NCBI RefSeq assembly: GCF_029868385.1
Contig: NZ_JARWNX010000051.1
Coordinates: 124,001-188,000 of the forward strand
Direction of reading: 5' to 3'
From: Nocardia cyriacigeorgica
GTDB lineage: Bacteria; Actinomycetota; Actinomycetes; Mycobacteriales; Mycobacteriaceae
DNA length: 64,000 nt
Position numbers and translations under genes: made by a program. Shown here one piece after another: positions 10,167 through 17,888 of this stretch. Below the pieces are notes generated by a model. The model did no database searches. It was not told where the DNA came from and was given only the letters and a program-made list of their open reading frames with translations. Every line of letters starts with the position of its first letter. The first letter of the stretch is position 1.

Positions 10167-10913
10167 CTAGCGCCGGTAGTCGGAGGCGTAGTCGGGCATA
10201 CCCATCCCGGTCCGCAGCTGCTGCCGACCGCGCCCGACGATGCGCAGGGTGCCGTTGAGGGTCTCCTCGAACTCGGCGAGCTTGGAGTCGACGTAGTGAT
10301 CGCACTCCTCGCGCATCCGGTCGGAATCGGCCTGCGCGGCGTCGATCAGCCGGGCCGATTCGGCATGCGCGGCGCGCACCACCTCGGTCTGCGCGACCAA
10401 CCGGTCCTGTTCGGCCTTACCGTCGGCGACCGAGCGATCGTAGGAGGCCTTACCGGCCTCGATCATGCGCTCGGATTCCGCGCGCGCCCGCCCGGTGAGG
10501 GCCTCGTATTCGGCATTGCCGTCGGCGACCACGCGTGCGGCCTCGGCCTCGGCGGTGTCGACGAGGCGGTCGGCGTGCGCGGTGGCCTCGGCGACCATCC
10601 GGTCGGCGTGTGCCTTGGCATCGGCGAGGATGCGATCGGCTTCGGCCCGCGCGGAGTCGATGGTGTCGGCGGCCTGCTCATTGGCGCCGGTCACCGCCGT
10701 TTCGGCGGCGTTGCGCGCATCGGTGACGATCTTGTCGCGGTGATCGAGAACGTCCTGGGCGTCGTCCAGCTCTCCCGGTAGCGCGTCCCGGACGTCGTCG
10801 AGCAGTTCCAGCACATCACCGCGCGGCACGATGCAATTGCGCGTCGGGGGGATCCCGCGTGCCTCCTCGACGATGGCGACCAGCTCGTCGAGTGCCTCGA
10901 ATACGCGATACAT
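10167..10913 (-). CDS. sepIVA: DivIVA-like coiled-coil septation protein (SepIVA family)
   Basis: The 248-residue protein opens MYRVFEALDELVAIVEEARG and continues as a long Ala/Glu/Arg-rich coiled coil from about 55 to 225, in repeats such as ADRILADAKAHADRMV. It closes with a conserved NGTLRIVGRGRQQLRT. It matches the mycobacterial SepIVA/Rv2927c family, cytoplasmic DivIVA-like proteins needed for septation and envelope growth at the poles. The position upstream of DUF177-rpmF-rnc-mutM is also the mycobacterial one. The start could be ATG 10913 or the GTG two codons earlier (10919), since both follow GGGG-type sequence. Confidence 0.92.
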   Translation of the reverse strand: MYRVFEALDELVAIVEEARGIPPTRNCIVPRGDVLELLDDVRDALPGELDDAQDVLDHRDKIVTDARNAAETAVTGANEQAADTIDSARAEADRILADAKAHADRMVAEATAHADRLVDTAEAEAARVVADGNAEYEALTGRARAESERMIEAGKASYDRSVADGKAEQDRLVAQTEVVRAAHAESARLIDAAQADSDRMREECDHYVDSKLAEFEETLNGTLRIVGRGRQQLRTGMGMPDYASDYRR

Positions 10914-11296
10914 GCTCACTTACCCCGCTCTCCCAGATCGACGGTGAACTTCCGTCGTCGCCCAGTGTGCCCTCCACCACGGCTCGTGCCGAGTCCCGTT
11001 CCGGTGTGTCGTGTGAGTGTCTCCGAGACCACAGAAATCAAGTGGAGAATGGGCCTCCGCTTCGTGCTAGATTCATCCGGAAGCCACAAGATCTTCATAA
11101 GCGGACCGCAGGCGCACCCTGCGACCGTGCACTGAGGAAGGCCGACGAGCAGGACACCTCGACATCGACGTTGACAGGTTTCGCTTGTTCAGTACAGACT
11201 GAACATGTTGTATTCGAAACCATCGGGTAGCGCCGACGGGAAGGGAATGCGAACGCCCTCGCAGTTGTCTTACCTGTTGGCTCACGTTCGATCGGA
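10914..11296. other. Divergent intergenic region between sepIVA and the GtrA-like gene
   Basis: About 380 bp with no convincing gene. Short open frames here lack ribosome sites and typical codon use. The stretch is less GC-rich than its surroundings and should hold the sepIVA promoter on the reverse strand and the GtrA-like promoter on the forward strand, including the operator-like palindrome listed separately. Confidence 0.6.
11171..11205 (+). promoter_or_regulatory. Promoter with overlapping 20-bp palindrome upstream of the GtrA-like gene
   Basis: A perfect -35 hexamer TTGACA (11171-11176) is followed after 16 bp by TACAGA, a plausible -10. The perfect inverted repeat TGTTCAGT-ACAG-ACTGAACA (11186-11205) covers the -10 area, the usual position for a repressor of TetR type. 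The regulated gene would be the GtrA-like gene about 90 bp downstream. No TetR gene is adjacent. Confidence 0.6.
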
Positions 11297-11815
11297 ATGA
11301 CCATGACCGTCCTGGAACTACCGCGACCGGCATTGCCCACCGCGCGGGTGCTCACCCCGCTGGCCGGGCCGTATCCGGATGTGCGGGAAGTCTCGACCGC
11401 ACGGGTGCGCGGCGCGCTCGGCTATCTGCGTGGTGATCGGGCATTCCCCCAGCTGATCCGTTTCGCGCTGGTCGGTGGATGCAGCAATGTGGCCTATGTC
11501 CTGCTGTTCTTGGGCATGCTCGGCATCGGGCCACTGGTGGCCAATGTGGTCGGTTCCGTCGTCAGCACGGTGATCGCCAATGAACTGCATCGCCAGCTCA
11601 CCTTCCACGCCGCCGACCGCGTCGGCTGGTTCACCGCGCAGTGGGAAGGCGGTGGGCTGGCGTTGGTCGGGCTCGGCATCTCCACCGCGGGCCTGGCGGC
11701 GCTCGACTTCTGGGCACCCGGCCTCGGCGGCACCGTCCAGGCCGCTGCCGTACTGGCCATCACCGCCGCCGTCGGCGGTCTGCGCTTCCTGGCGCTGCGC
11801 GGTTTCGTCTTCTGA
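11297..11815 (+). CDS. GtrA family membrane protein
   Basis: A 172-residue protein whose residues 50-172 form four hydrophobic segments typical of GtrA/DPMS-type proteins (FALVGGCSNVAYVLLF, VVGSVVSTVIANELHR, LALVGLGISTAGLAAL and a last one ending RFLALRGFVF). GtrA family proteins are thought to flip or accompany lipid-linked sugars for cell-surface glycans. Here the partner glycosyltransferase is unknown; none is adjacent. A soluble, Pro-rich stretch of about 50 residues precedes the membrane part. The ribosome site is weak, and ATG 11303 is an alternative start. Confidence 0.85.
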   Translation: MTMTVLELPRPALPTARVLTPLAGPYPDVREVSTARVRGALGYLRGDRAFPQLIRFALVGGCSNVAYVLLFLGMLGIGPLVANVVGSVVSTVIANELHRQLTFHAADRVGWFTAQWEGGGLALVGLGISTAGLAALDFWAPGLGGTVQAAAVLAITAAVGGLRFLALRGFVF

Positions 11816-11831
11816 CCCGAGGACCAACAGA

Positions 11832-11866
11832 TTCGCCCCGGTCCACCTCTGTGGCGCCGGGGCGAA
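11832..11866. terminator. Bidirectional terminator hairpin between GtrA-like gene and coaD
   Basis: Arms TTCGCCCCGG and CCGGGGCGAA form a 10-bp stem with a 15-nt loop that itself holds a CCAC/GTGG mini-stem. It lies between two convergent stops, so it can serve both genes. Confidence 0.75.
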
Positions 11867-11885
11867 CTCGTCGTCGGGTGCGGAA

Positions 11886-12371
11886 TCAGCTCGCGCGCTC
11901 GGCGATCCGTTCCAGCAGACGCTTGTGCACGGCGGGCGGCAGCATATCGGTGACGTCGCCGCCGAAGGTGGCGACCTCTTTGACCAGTGAGCTGGACAGA
12001 TAGCTGAAGGTGGGATTGGTGGCGACGAAGAAGGTATCGACGCCGGACAGCTTCTTGTTCATCTGCGCCATCTGCAATTCGTAGCCGAAGTCACCGGCAT
12101 CGCGCAGACCCTTCACGATCGCGGTGATGCCCTGCTCGCGGGCGAAATCCACCAGCAATCCGTGCCAGGATTCGACTCGGATGTTCGGCAGATGCGCGGT
12201 CGCCTCCCGCAGCATGTCGATGCGCTCGTCGACGCTGAACATGCCCTGCTTGTTCTTGTTGATCATCACCGTGACGACGACCTCGTCGAACTGGGCCGCC
12301 ACTCGGTTGAACACGTCGATATGTCCATTGGTCACCGGGTCGAACGAACCCGGGCACAGCGCTCCTGCCAT
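11886..12371 (-). CDS. coaD: Phosphopantetheine adenylyltransferase (CoaD)
   Basis: CoaD converts 4'-phosphopantetheine and ATP to dephospho-CoA, the fourth of the five steps of CoA synthesis. The 161-residue length is typical. The nucleotidyltransferase signature GSFDPVTNGHIDV (about 8-20) contains the TxGH motif, and the C-terminal SYLSSSLVKEVATFGGDV (about 125-142) supplies further active-site residues. It follows rsmD by 3 bp and is the last gene of the pyc-rsmD-coaD run. Confidence 0.98.
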   Translation of the reverse strand: MAGALCPGSFDPVTNGHIDVFNRVAAQFDEVVVTVMINKNKQGMFSVDERIDMLREATAHLPNIRVESWHGLLVDFAREQGITAIVKGLRDAGDFGYELQMAQMNKKLSGVDTFFVATNPTFSYLSSSLVKEVATFGGDVTDMLPPAVHKRLLERIAERAS

Positions 12372-12374
12372 GAG

Positions 12375-12968
12375 TCAGACGCTAGCAGGCTCAGCGCCGG
12401 GTTCGGCCGGTGCGGCGTCGAACTCGGCGAGCTCGATTCTGGTCTCGCCGTAGCGGCGCGGCTTCTCGGCCAGAAAACCCGCGGGCCAGTCGATCTCGGG
12501 TGAGCGGCTGGACCGTTCCACCACCACCAGCGCGCCGGGCGCGAGCCAACCCCGCCCGGCCAGGGCGGTCAGATCGGCGACCACGGCCGCGGTGTCGATG
12601 TCGTAGGGCGGATCGGAGAACACCAGGTCGTATCCGATGGGCGCGGGGTGGGCCAGGACGGCCGAGACGGAGCCGACGCGCAGTTCGGCGCCGGACAGTC
12701 CGAGATCGGTGATATTGCCGCGCACGACCGCCGCGGCCCGGCGATCGGATTCGACCAGCAACGCCCGCGCCGCACCGCGCGAGAGCGCCTCCAGTCCGAG
12801 CGCACCTGACCCCGCGTACAGGTCGAGCACGCGGACGCCGTCCAGATCCAGCCGCGCGTCGATCGCGCTGAACAGGGCCTCACGCACCCGGTCGGAGGTC
12901 GGCCGGGTGCCGGCGGGCGGGACGCGCAGACGGCGCCCGCCCGCCGTACCGGCGACGATGCGCGTCAT
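12375..12968 (-). CDS. rsmD: 16S rRNA (guanine(966)-N(2))-methyltransferase RsmD
   Basis: RsmD methylates G966 of 16S rRNA in the assembling 30S subunit. The 197-residue sequence has MTRIVAGTAGGRRLRVP at the start, the SAM-binding LDLYAGSGALGLEALSRGA (about 48-66) and the catalytic SDPPYD (about 119-124). Its ATG overlaps the pyc stop by 4 bp (ATGA), giving coupled translation. The pair with coaD downstream is widely conserved. Confidence 0.97.
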   Translation of the reverse strand: MTRIVAGTAGGRRLRVPPAGTRPTSDRVREALFSAIDARLDLDGVRVLDLYAGSGALGLEALSRGAARALLVESDRRAAAVVRGNITDLGLSGAELRVGSVSAVLAHPAPIGYDLVFSDPPYDIDTAAVVADLTALAGRGWLAPGALVVVERSSRSPEIDWPAGFLAEKPRRYGETRIELAEFDAAPAEPGAEPASV

Positions 12969-15900
12969 TCGGATTCGCGCGCGGCCAGCTCGATCAGCAG
13001 GTCACCACCCTCTACCTGCTGCACCTTGCCGATCGCCACCCGGCCGACCAGACCGGCGCGCGGCGCGGTGATAGCGGCCTCCATCTTCATGGCCTCGATG
13101 GTGCCGATGGTGTCTCCGGCGGCGACGGTGTCGCCCTCGGAGACCGCGAGGGTCACCACACCGGCGAACGGGGCGGCGATATGGCCGGTGTTGTTCTTAT
13201 CGGCCTTCTCGGCGGCCGGGATCTCGCTGGACACCGAGCGGTCGCGCACCGACACCGGCCGCAACTGGCCGTTGAGGATGCACATGACCGTGCGCATACC
13301 GCGTTCGTCGGGCTCGGAGATCGCCTCGAGGCCGATGAGCAGCGTGACGCCCTTCTCCAGCTGCACCCGATGTTCCTCACCGCGGCGCAGACCGTAGAAG
13401 AACTGGTTGGCCGACAGTCCGGTGGTGTCGCCGTATTTGTCGCGGTGGGCGAGGAACTCGGCGGTGGGTGCGGGGAACAGCAGCCGGTTCAGCGTCGCGC
13501 GACGCTGCGCGGAGGTTCCGGCCAGTCCGGCTTCGTCCTCCGGGGTGAGCGGTGTCTCCGGCTTGGCGGGCCCGCGTCCGGCCAGCGCCTTGGTGCGGAA
13601 CGGTTCGGGCCAGCCACCGGCCGGGGTGCCGAGTTCGCCACGCAGGAATCCGATCACCGAGTCCGGGATGTCGTAGCGGCCGGGATCGGCGGCGAAGTCC
13701 TCGATGTCGACGCCGGTGCCGACGAGCGCCAACGCCAGATCACCGACCACCTTCGACGACGGGGTCACCTTCACCAACCGGCCGAGCAGCCGGTCGGCGG
13801 CCGCGTACTTCGCCTCGACCTCCTCGAAACGATCACCGAGGCCGAGCGCGATGGCCTGCTGACGCAGATTCGACAACTGACCACCGGGGATCTCATGGGT
13901 GTAGACGCGGCCGGTCGGTGCGGGCAGACCGGACTCGAACGGCGCGTACACCTTGCGCAGCGCCTCCCAGTACGGCTCCAGATCGCAGACGTTGCGCAGG
14001 TTCAGGCCGGTGTCGTGCGGGCTGTTCGCGGCCGCCGCCACGATCGCCGACAACGCGGGCTGGCTGGTGGTGCCCGCCATCGCGGCACTGGCGCCGTCGA
14101 CGGCGTCGGCGCCGGCCTGCCATGCCGCCAGATAGGTGGCGAGCTGACCACCGGGGGTGTCGTGGGTGTGCACATGCACCGGCAGATCGAAGTTGCTGCG
14201 CAACGCCGAGACCAGCGTGGCGGCCGCGGGTGCGCGCAGTAGGCCCGCCATATCCTTGATCGCGAGCACGTGCGCACCCGCGTCGACGATCTGCTCGGCC
14301 AACTTCAGGTAGTAGTCGAGGGTGTAGATGTTCTCGTCCGGGTTGGACAGATCACCGGTGTAGCTCATCGCGACTTCGGCGACCGCCGTACCGGTTTCGC
14401 GCACCGCGTCGATGGCCGGGCGCATCTGATCCACGTTGTTGAGCGCGTCGAAGATGCGGAAGATATCGATCCCGGTCGCGGTGGCCTCGGAAACGAAAGC
14501 GCGCGTGACCTTCTCGGGGTAGGGCGTGTAGCCGACGGTGTTGCGGCCACGCAGCAGCATCTGGAGACAGATGTTGGGCACGGCTTCCCGCAGCGCGGCC
14601 AGCCGCTCCCACGGGTCCTCGTAGAGGAACCGAAGCGCCACATCGTAGGTCGCGCCGCCCCAGGCCTCGATCGACAGCAGTTCCGGCGTCAACCGGGCGA
14701 CATGTCCGGCGACGGCGAGCAGACCGCCGGTGCGCACTCGGGTGGCCAACAGCGATTGGTGCGCGTCACGGAAGGTCGTATCGGTGACCCCGACCGCGTT
14801 CTGCTCACGCAGCGCCCGCGCGAAGCCTTCGGGGCCGAGTGCGAGCAGCCGCTGCCGCGAACCGTCCGGCGGCGGCACCGACAGATCGAGGGCGGGCAGC
14901 TTGTCGTGCGGGTAGATCGCGGTCGGACGTTCACCGTGCGGCTTGTTGACGGTGACGTCGGCCAGATATTCGAGGATCTTGGTGCCACGGTCTGCCGAGC
15001 GGCGCAGATCCAGCAGCTGCGGACGTTCGTCGATGAACGAGGTGGTGACCCTGCCCGCCCGGAAATCCGGATCGTCGAGCACGGCGAGCAGGAACGGGAT
15101 ATTGGTCGTGACGCCACGAATACGGAATTCGGCCAGCGCCCGCCGGGCCCGCGCGACGGCGGTCGGGAAATCACGGCCGCGGCAGGTGAGCTTCACCAGC
15201 ATGGAGTCGAAGTAGGCACCGATCTCGGCGCCCAGATTGGCGCCACCGTCGAGGCGGATACCGGCGCCGCCCGGGGTGCGGTAGGCGGTGATGCGGCCGG
15301 TGTCGGGACGGAAGCCGTTGGCCGGGTCCTCGGTGGTGATCCGGCATTGCATGGCGGCGCCGCGAATGGCGACGGTGTCCTGGCTCAGGCCGAGATCGGC
15401 GAGCGACTCCCCCGCCGCGATACGCAACTGCGACTGCACCAGATCCACATCGGTGATCTCCTCGGTCACCGTATGCTCCACCTGGATCCGCGGATTCATC
15501 TCGATGAACACGTGCTTACCGCGCTCATCGAGCAGGAACTCCACGGTGCCCGCGCAGCTGTAACCGATCTGCCGGGCGAAAGCCACCGCGTCGGCGCAGA
15601 TCTTCTCGCGCAGTTCGGGATCCAGATTCGGCGCGGGCGCGAGCTCGATCACCTTCTGATGCCGCCGCTGCACCGAACAGTCGCGCTCGAACAGATGCAT
15701 GACGTTGCCCTGGGTGTCGGCGAGGATCTGCACCTCGATATGGCGCGGATTCACCACCGCCTGTTCGAGGAACACCGTCGGATCGCCGAAAGCCGATTCG
15801 GCTTCACGGGAGGCGGCTTCGATGGACTCGCGCAGCTGCGCGGGCGCGGCGACCCGGCGCATACCGCGGCCACCACCACCGGCGACGGCCTTGACGAAGA

Positions 15901-16363
15901 CCGGGAACTCCATAGATTCGGCCGCCGCCAGCAACTCCTCGACATTCGCCGAGGGTTCGCTGGAGTTGAGGACCGGAAGTCCGGCCGCCTTGGCCGCGGC
16001 GATGGCGCGCGCCTTGTTACCGGCCAGCTCGAGCACCTCGGCGGAGGGCCCGATGAAGGTGATGCCCGCACGCGCGCAGGCGGCGGCCAGATCGGGGTTC
16101 TCCGACAGGAAGCCGTAGCCGGGGTAGATCGCGTCCGCGCCTGCCGTCTCGGCCGCCTCGATGATGGCCTCGATGGACAGATAGGCCCGGACCGGATGGC
16201 CTTCCTCACCGATCTGATAGGCCTCGTCCGCCTTCAGGCGGTGCACCGAGTTGCGGTCCTCGTGTGGGAAGACGGCCACGGTCCCGATGCCGAGTTCGTA
16301 GGCCGCACGGAAGGCGCGGATGGCGATTTCGCCGCGGTTGGCAACCAGAACTTTCGAGAACAT
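12965..16363 (-). CDS. pyc: Pyruvate carboxylase
   Basis: This biotin enzyme makes oxaloacetate from pyruvate, bicarbonate and ATP, refilling the TCA cycle. The 1132 residues run in the normal single-chain order: biotin carboxylase (about 1-450, opening MFSKVLVANRGEIAIRAFRAA, with the glycine-rich AVAGGGGRGMRRV), carboxyltransferase (about 530-1000, with DTTFRDAHQSLLATR), and a C-terminal biotinyl domain with the biotinylated Lys in EAMKME near 1093. I chose ATG 16363 because family members begin there. The gene overlaps rsmD by 4 bp. Confidence 0.98.
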   Translation of the reverse strand: MFSKVLVANRGEIAIRAFRAAYELGIGTVAVFPHEDRNSVHRLKADEAYQIGEEGHPVRAYLSIEAIIEAAETAGADAIYPGYGFLSENPDLAAACARAGITFIGPSAEVLELAGNKARAIAAAKAAGLPVLNSSEPSANVEELLAAAESMEFPVFVKAVAGGGGRGMRRVAAPAQLRESIEAASREAESAFGDPTVFLEQAVVNPRHIEVQILADTQGNVMHLFERDCSVQRRHQKVIELAPAPNLDPELREKICADAVAFARQIGYSCAGTVEFLLDERGKHVFIEMNPRIQVEHTVTEEITDVDLVQSQLRIAAGESLADLGLSQDTVAIRGAAMQCRITTEDPANGFRPDTGRITAYRTPGGAGIRLDGGANLGAEIGAYFDSMLVKLTCRGRDFPTAVARARRALAEFRIRGVTTNIPFLLAVLDDPDFRAGRVTTSFIDERPQLLDLRRSADRGTKILEYLADVTVNKPHGERPTAIYPHDKLPALDLSVPPPDGSRQRLLALGPEGFARALREQNAVGVTDTTFRDAHQSLLATRVRTGGLLAVAGHVARLTPELLSIEAWGGATYDVALRFLYEDPWERLAALREAVPNICLQMLLRGRNTVGYTPYPEKVTRAFVSEATATGIDIFRIFDALNNVDQMRPAIDAVRETGTAVAEVAMSYTGDLSNPDENIYTLDYYLKLAEQIVDAGAHVLAIKDMAGLLRAPAAATLVSALRSNFDLPVHVHTHDTPGGQLATYLAAWQAGADAVDGASAAMAGTTSQPALSAIVAAAANSPHDTGLNLRNVCDLEPYWEALRKVYAPFESGLPAPTGRVYTHEIPGGQLSNLRQQAIALGLGDRFEEVEAKYAAADRLLGRLVKVTPSSKVVGDLALALVGTGVDIEDFAADPGRYDIPDSVIGFLRGELGTPAGGWPEPFRTKALAGRGPAKPETPLTPEDEAGLAGTSAQRRATLNRLLFPAPTAEFLAHRDKYGDTTGLSANQFFYGLRRGEEHRVQLEKGVTLLIGLEAISEPDERGMRTVMCILNGQLRPVSVRDRSVSSEIPAAEKADKNNTGHIAAPFAGVVTLAVSEGDTVAAGDTIGTIEAMKMEAAITAPRAGLVGRVAIGKVQQVEGGDLLIELAARESE

Positions 16364-16523
16364 TGGCCTAACGTACCCGCCGCCGCGGCATGGTCCGACA
16401 CCGAAGTCCACTTCGCAGGAATCTTCACAACCGGGTGTGGCACGGTTGCGAAGTTGCGTTCATCGGGCCGTCACATCTCACCGTTCGGACTACCCGTCGG
16501 TAGGGTCGGTCGCTAACCGTGGG

Positions 16524-17405
16524 CTACCGCCAGCGCAGGGTGCGATAGCGCAGACCACCGCCGAGCTGACCGACCGCGACGCCCATCAGCAGACCGCGCT
16601 CCTCACCGGTCAACCCGAGCGTGAACGCCAAACGAAGGATGCGCACCGACACCTCGGGCAGCCGGATCAGCGGCAGTCCGTTCTCCGGGAACTCCGCCTC
16701 GAGCCGGGCCAGACCGATACCGCGGGCCCTGCCCTGCCGGAATCCGGGCAGAAAGCCGCGGCGATAGCGGTAGGCGACCAGTGCTTCGGACAGATATCCG
16801 GTCCGGAAACCCTCCCGATGGGCGTGCCAGCCGAAGGCGAGATCCTCATTGGCCGGATAGGTGACGTCCATACCGCCGAGCTTGCGGTAGACCGCGGCGC
16901 GGCAGCCCATACTCGTGCCGACGATCACCGGCGCGAAAACGCCCACCGGCTGGAAGTTCTCCGGCGCCGGAATCTCCGCGATCCCGCGCCGATGCTGCGC
17001 GTTGAGCGAAGCGCCCTCCACCGCCGAGCAGATCAGGTCGTAGCCCTCGTCCAGGAATTCCACCATGCGGCGCATCCAGTCGGGATGCACGCGATCATCG
17101 TGATCGCAGAACAGCAGCAGCTCACCGGCGGCCTGTTCGGCTCCCGCATTGCGGGCATAGGCCGCGCTCGGGATTTCCGCGGCCGCGACATAGCGCAGAT
17201 TCAACCGGGCACGATGGGCATGTGCCTCCAGATGCCCGGCCAGGCCCGTGAGGTTGTGGTTGTCCACCACGATCACCTCGAACTCGCCGTCGTGATCCTG
17301 CGCCGCCAGCGCCGCCAACTGCTCGTCGAGCTGGGCCAGTCCGGCGTCGCCGGTGATGTAGGCCGGGATGACCACCGAGATCGCCGGGGCCTTCGCTGTC
17401 TGCAC
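16524..17405 (-). CDS. Family 2 glycosyltransferase
   Basis: A 293-residue GT-A fold glycosyltransferase. It opens with the typical strand ISVVIPAYITGD, then has EVIVVDNHN, an ARNAGAEQAAGELLLFCDHDD stretch (the DXD-like metal site is near 105) and a GMDVTYPANEDLAFGWHAHREG acceptor-side motif. The donor and acceptor cannot be predicted. No clear membrane helix is present. The GTG at 17405 is the likely start, since the frame upstream of it is not conserved-looking; the ribosome site is weak. It is transcribed away from the divergent metE unit. Confidence 0.88.
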   Translation of the reverse strand: MQTAKAPAISVVIPAYITGDAGLAQLDEQLAALAAQDHDGEFEVIVVDNHNLTGLAGHLEAHAHRARLNLRYVAAAEIPSAAYARNAGAEQAAGELLLFCDHDDRVHPDWMRRMVEFLDEGYDLICSAVEGASLNAQHRRGIAEIPAPENFQPVGVFAPVIVGTSMGCRAAVYRKLGGMDVTYPANEDLAFGWHAHREGFRTGYLSEALVAYRYRRGFLPGFRQGRARGIGLARLEAEFPENGLPLIRLPEVSVRILRLAFTLGLTGEERGLLMGVAVGQLGGGLRYRTLRWR

Positions 17406-17544
17406 GATGATTGCCTGCTTTCCCTCATGAAACAGGCACACAGGCTAAGACAGGACACGGCGGCTTGCCACCGGTGAAGAAGCGGCGACTAAGGTGGGCT
17501 ACGCAGCTGGTTCGCCAGGCCGGACGACAAGGAGCCCCGAACGT

Positions 17545-17725
17545 CCGCGCCGGCGTCGAAGCCCGCCCCCGGCGGGTGAGAGGGAACCCGGTGGGAATCC
17601 GGGACTGTCCCGCAGCGGTGAACGGGAACGACCGCCGTCATCAGCACTGGGCGCACAGCCTGGGAAGCGACGGCCAGTAGGTCGGCCGAATCGGCCGGTG
17701 CCCGTGAGTCCGAAGACCTGCCGTT
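17545..17725 (+). promoter_or_regulatory. Cobalamin (B12) riboswitch upstream of metE
   Basis: The sequence has the ordered core of a cobalamin riboswitch: GGGAACCCGGTGGGAATCC, then GGGACTGTCCCGCAGCGGT, then CAGCCTGGGAAGCGACGG, and near the 3' end the B12-box-like AGTCCGAAGACCTGCC (about 17708-17723). It lies on the same strand as metE and about 165 nt before its start. B12 riboswitches are known to repress metE in mycobacteria and other bacteria when B12 is available to the alternative enzyme MetH. The edges are approximate. Confidence 0.95.
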
Positions 17726-17727
17726 GT

Positions 17728-17748
17728 GCCGGATACGCCGTATCCGGC
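17728..17748 (+). promoter_or_regulatory. Hairpin just after the riboswitch (candidate expression platform)
   Basis: GCCGGATAC-gcc-GTATCCGGC is a perfect 9-bp stem that starts a few bases after the riboswitch core. It has no following T-run, so it may act by Rho-dependent or translational control rather than as a simple terminator. Confidence 0.5.
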
Positions 17749-17888
17749 GGCCATCGCCTCGTGGATCGGGCGCCGCCGCCAATGGTGACATTCGACTCGG
17801 CCGCAGTGCCGGGTTCTTCGGGGTCTCATCGGTGTCCGCGCACCCGGAAACGGCGCTGGCTGTCGAACTTCAGCACTGGAGAAACACC

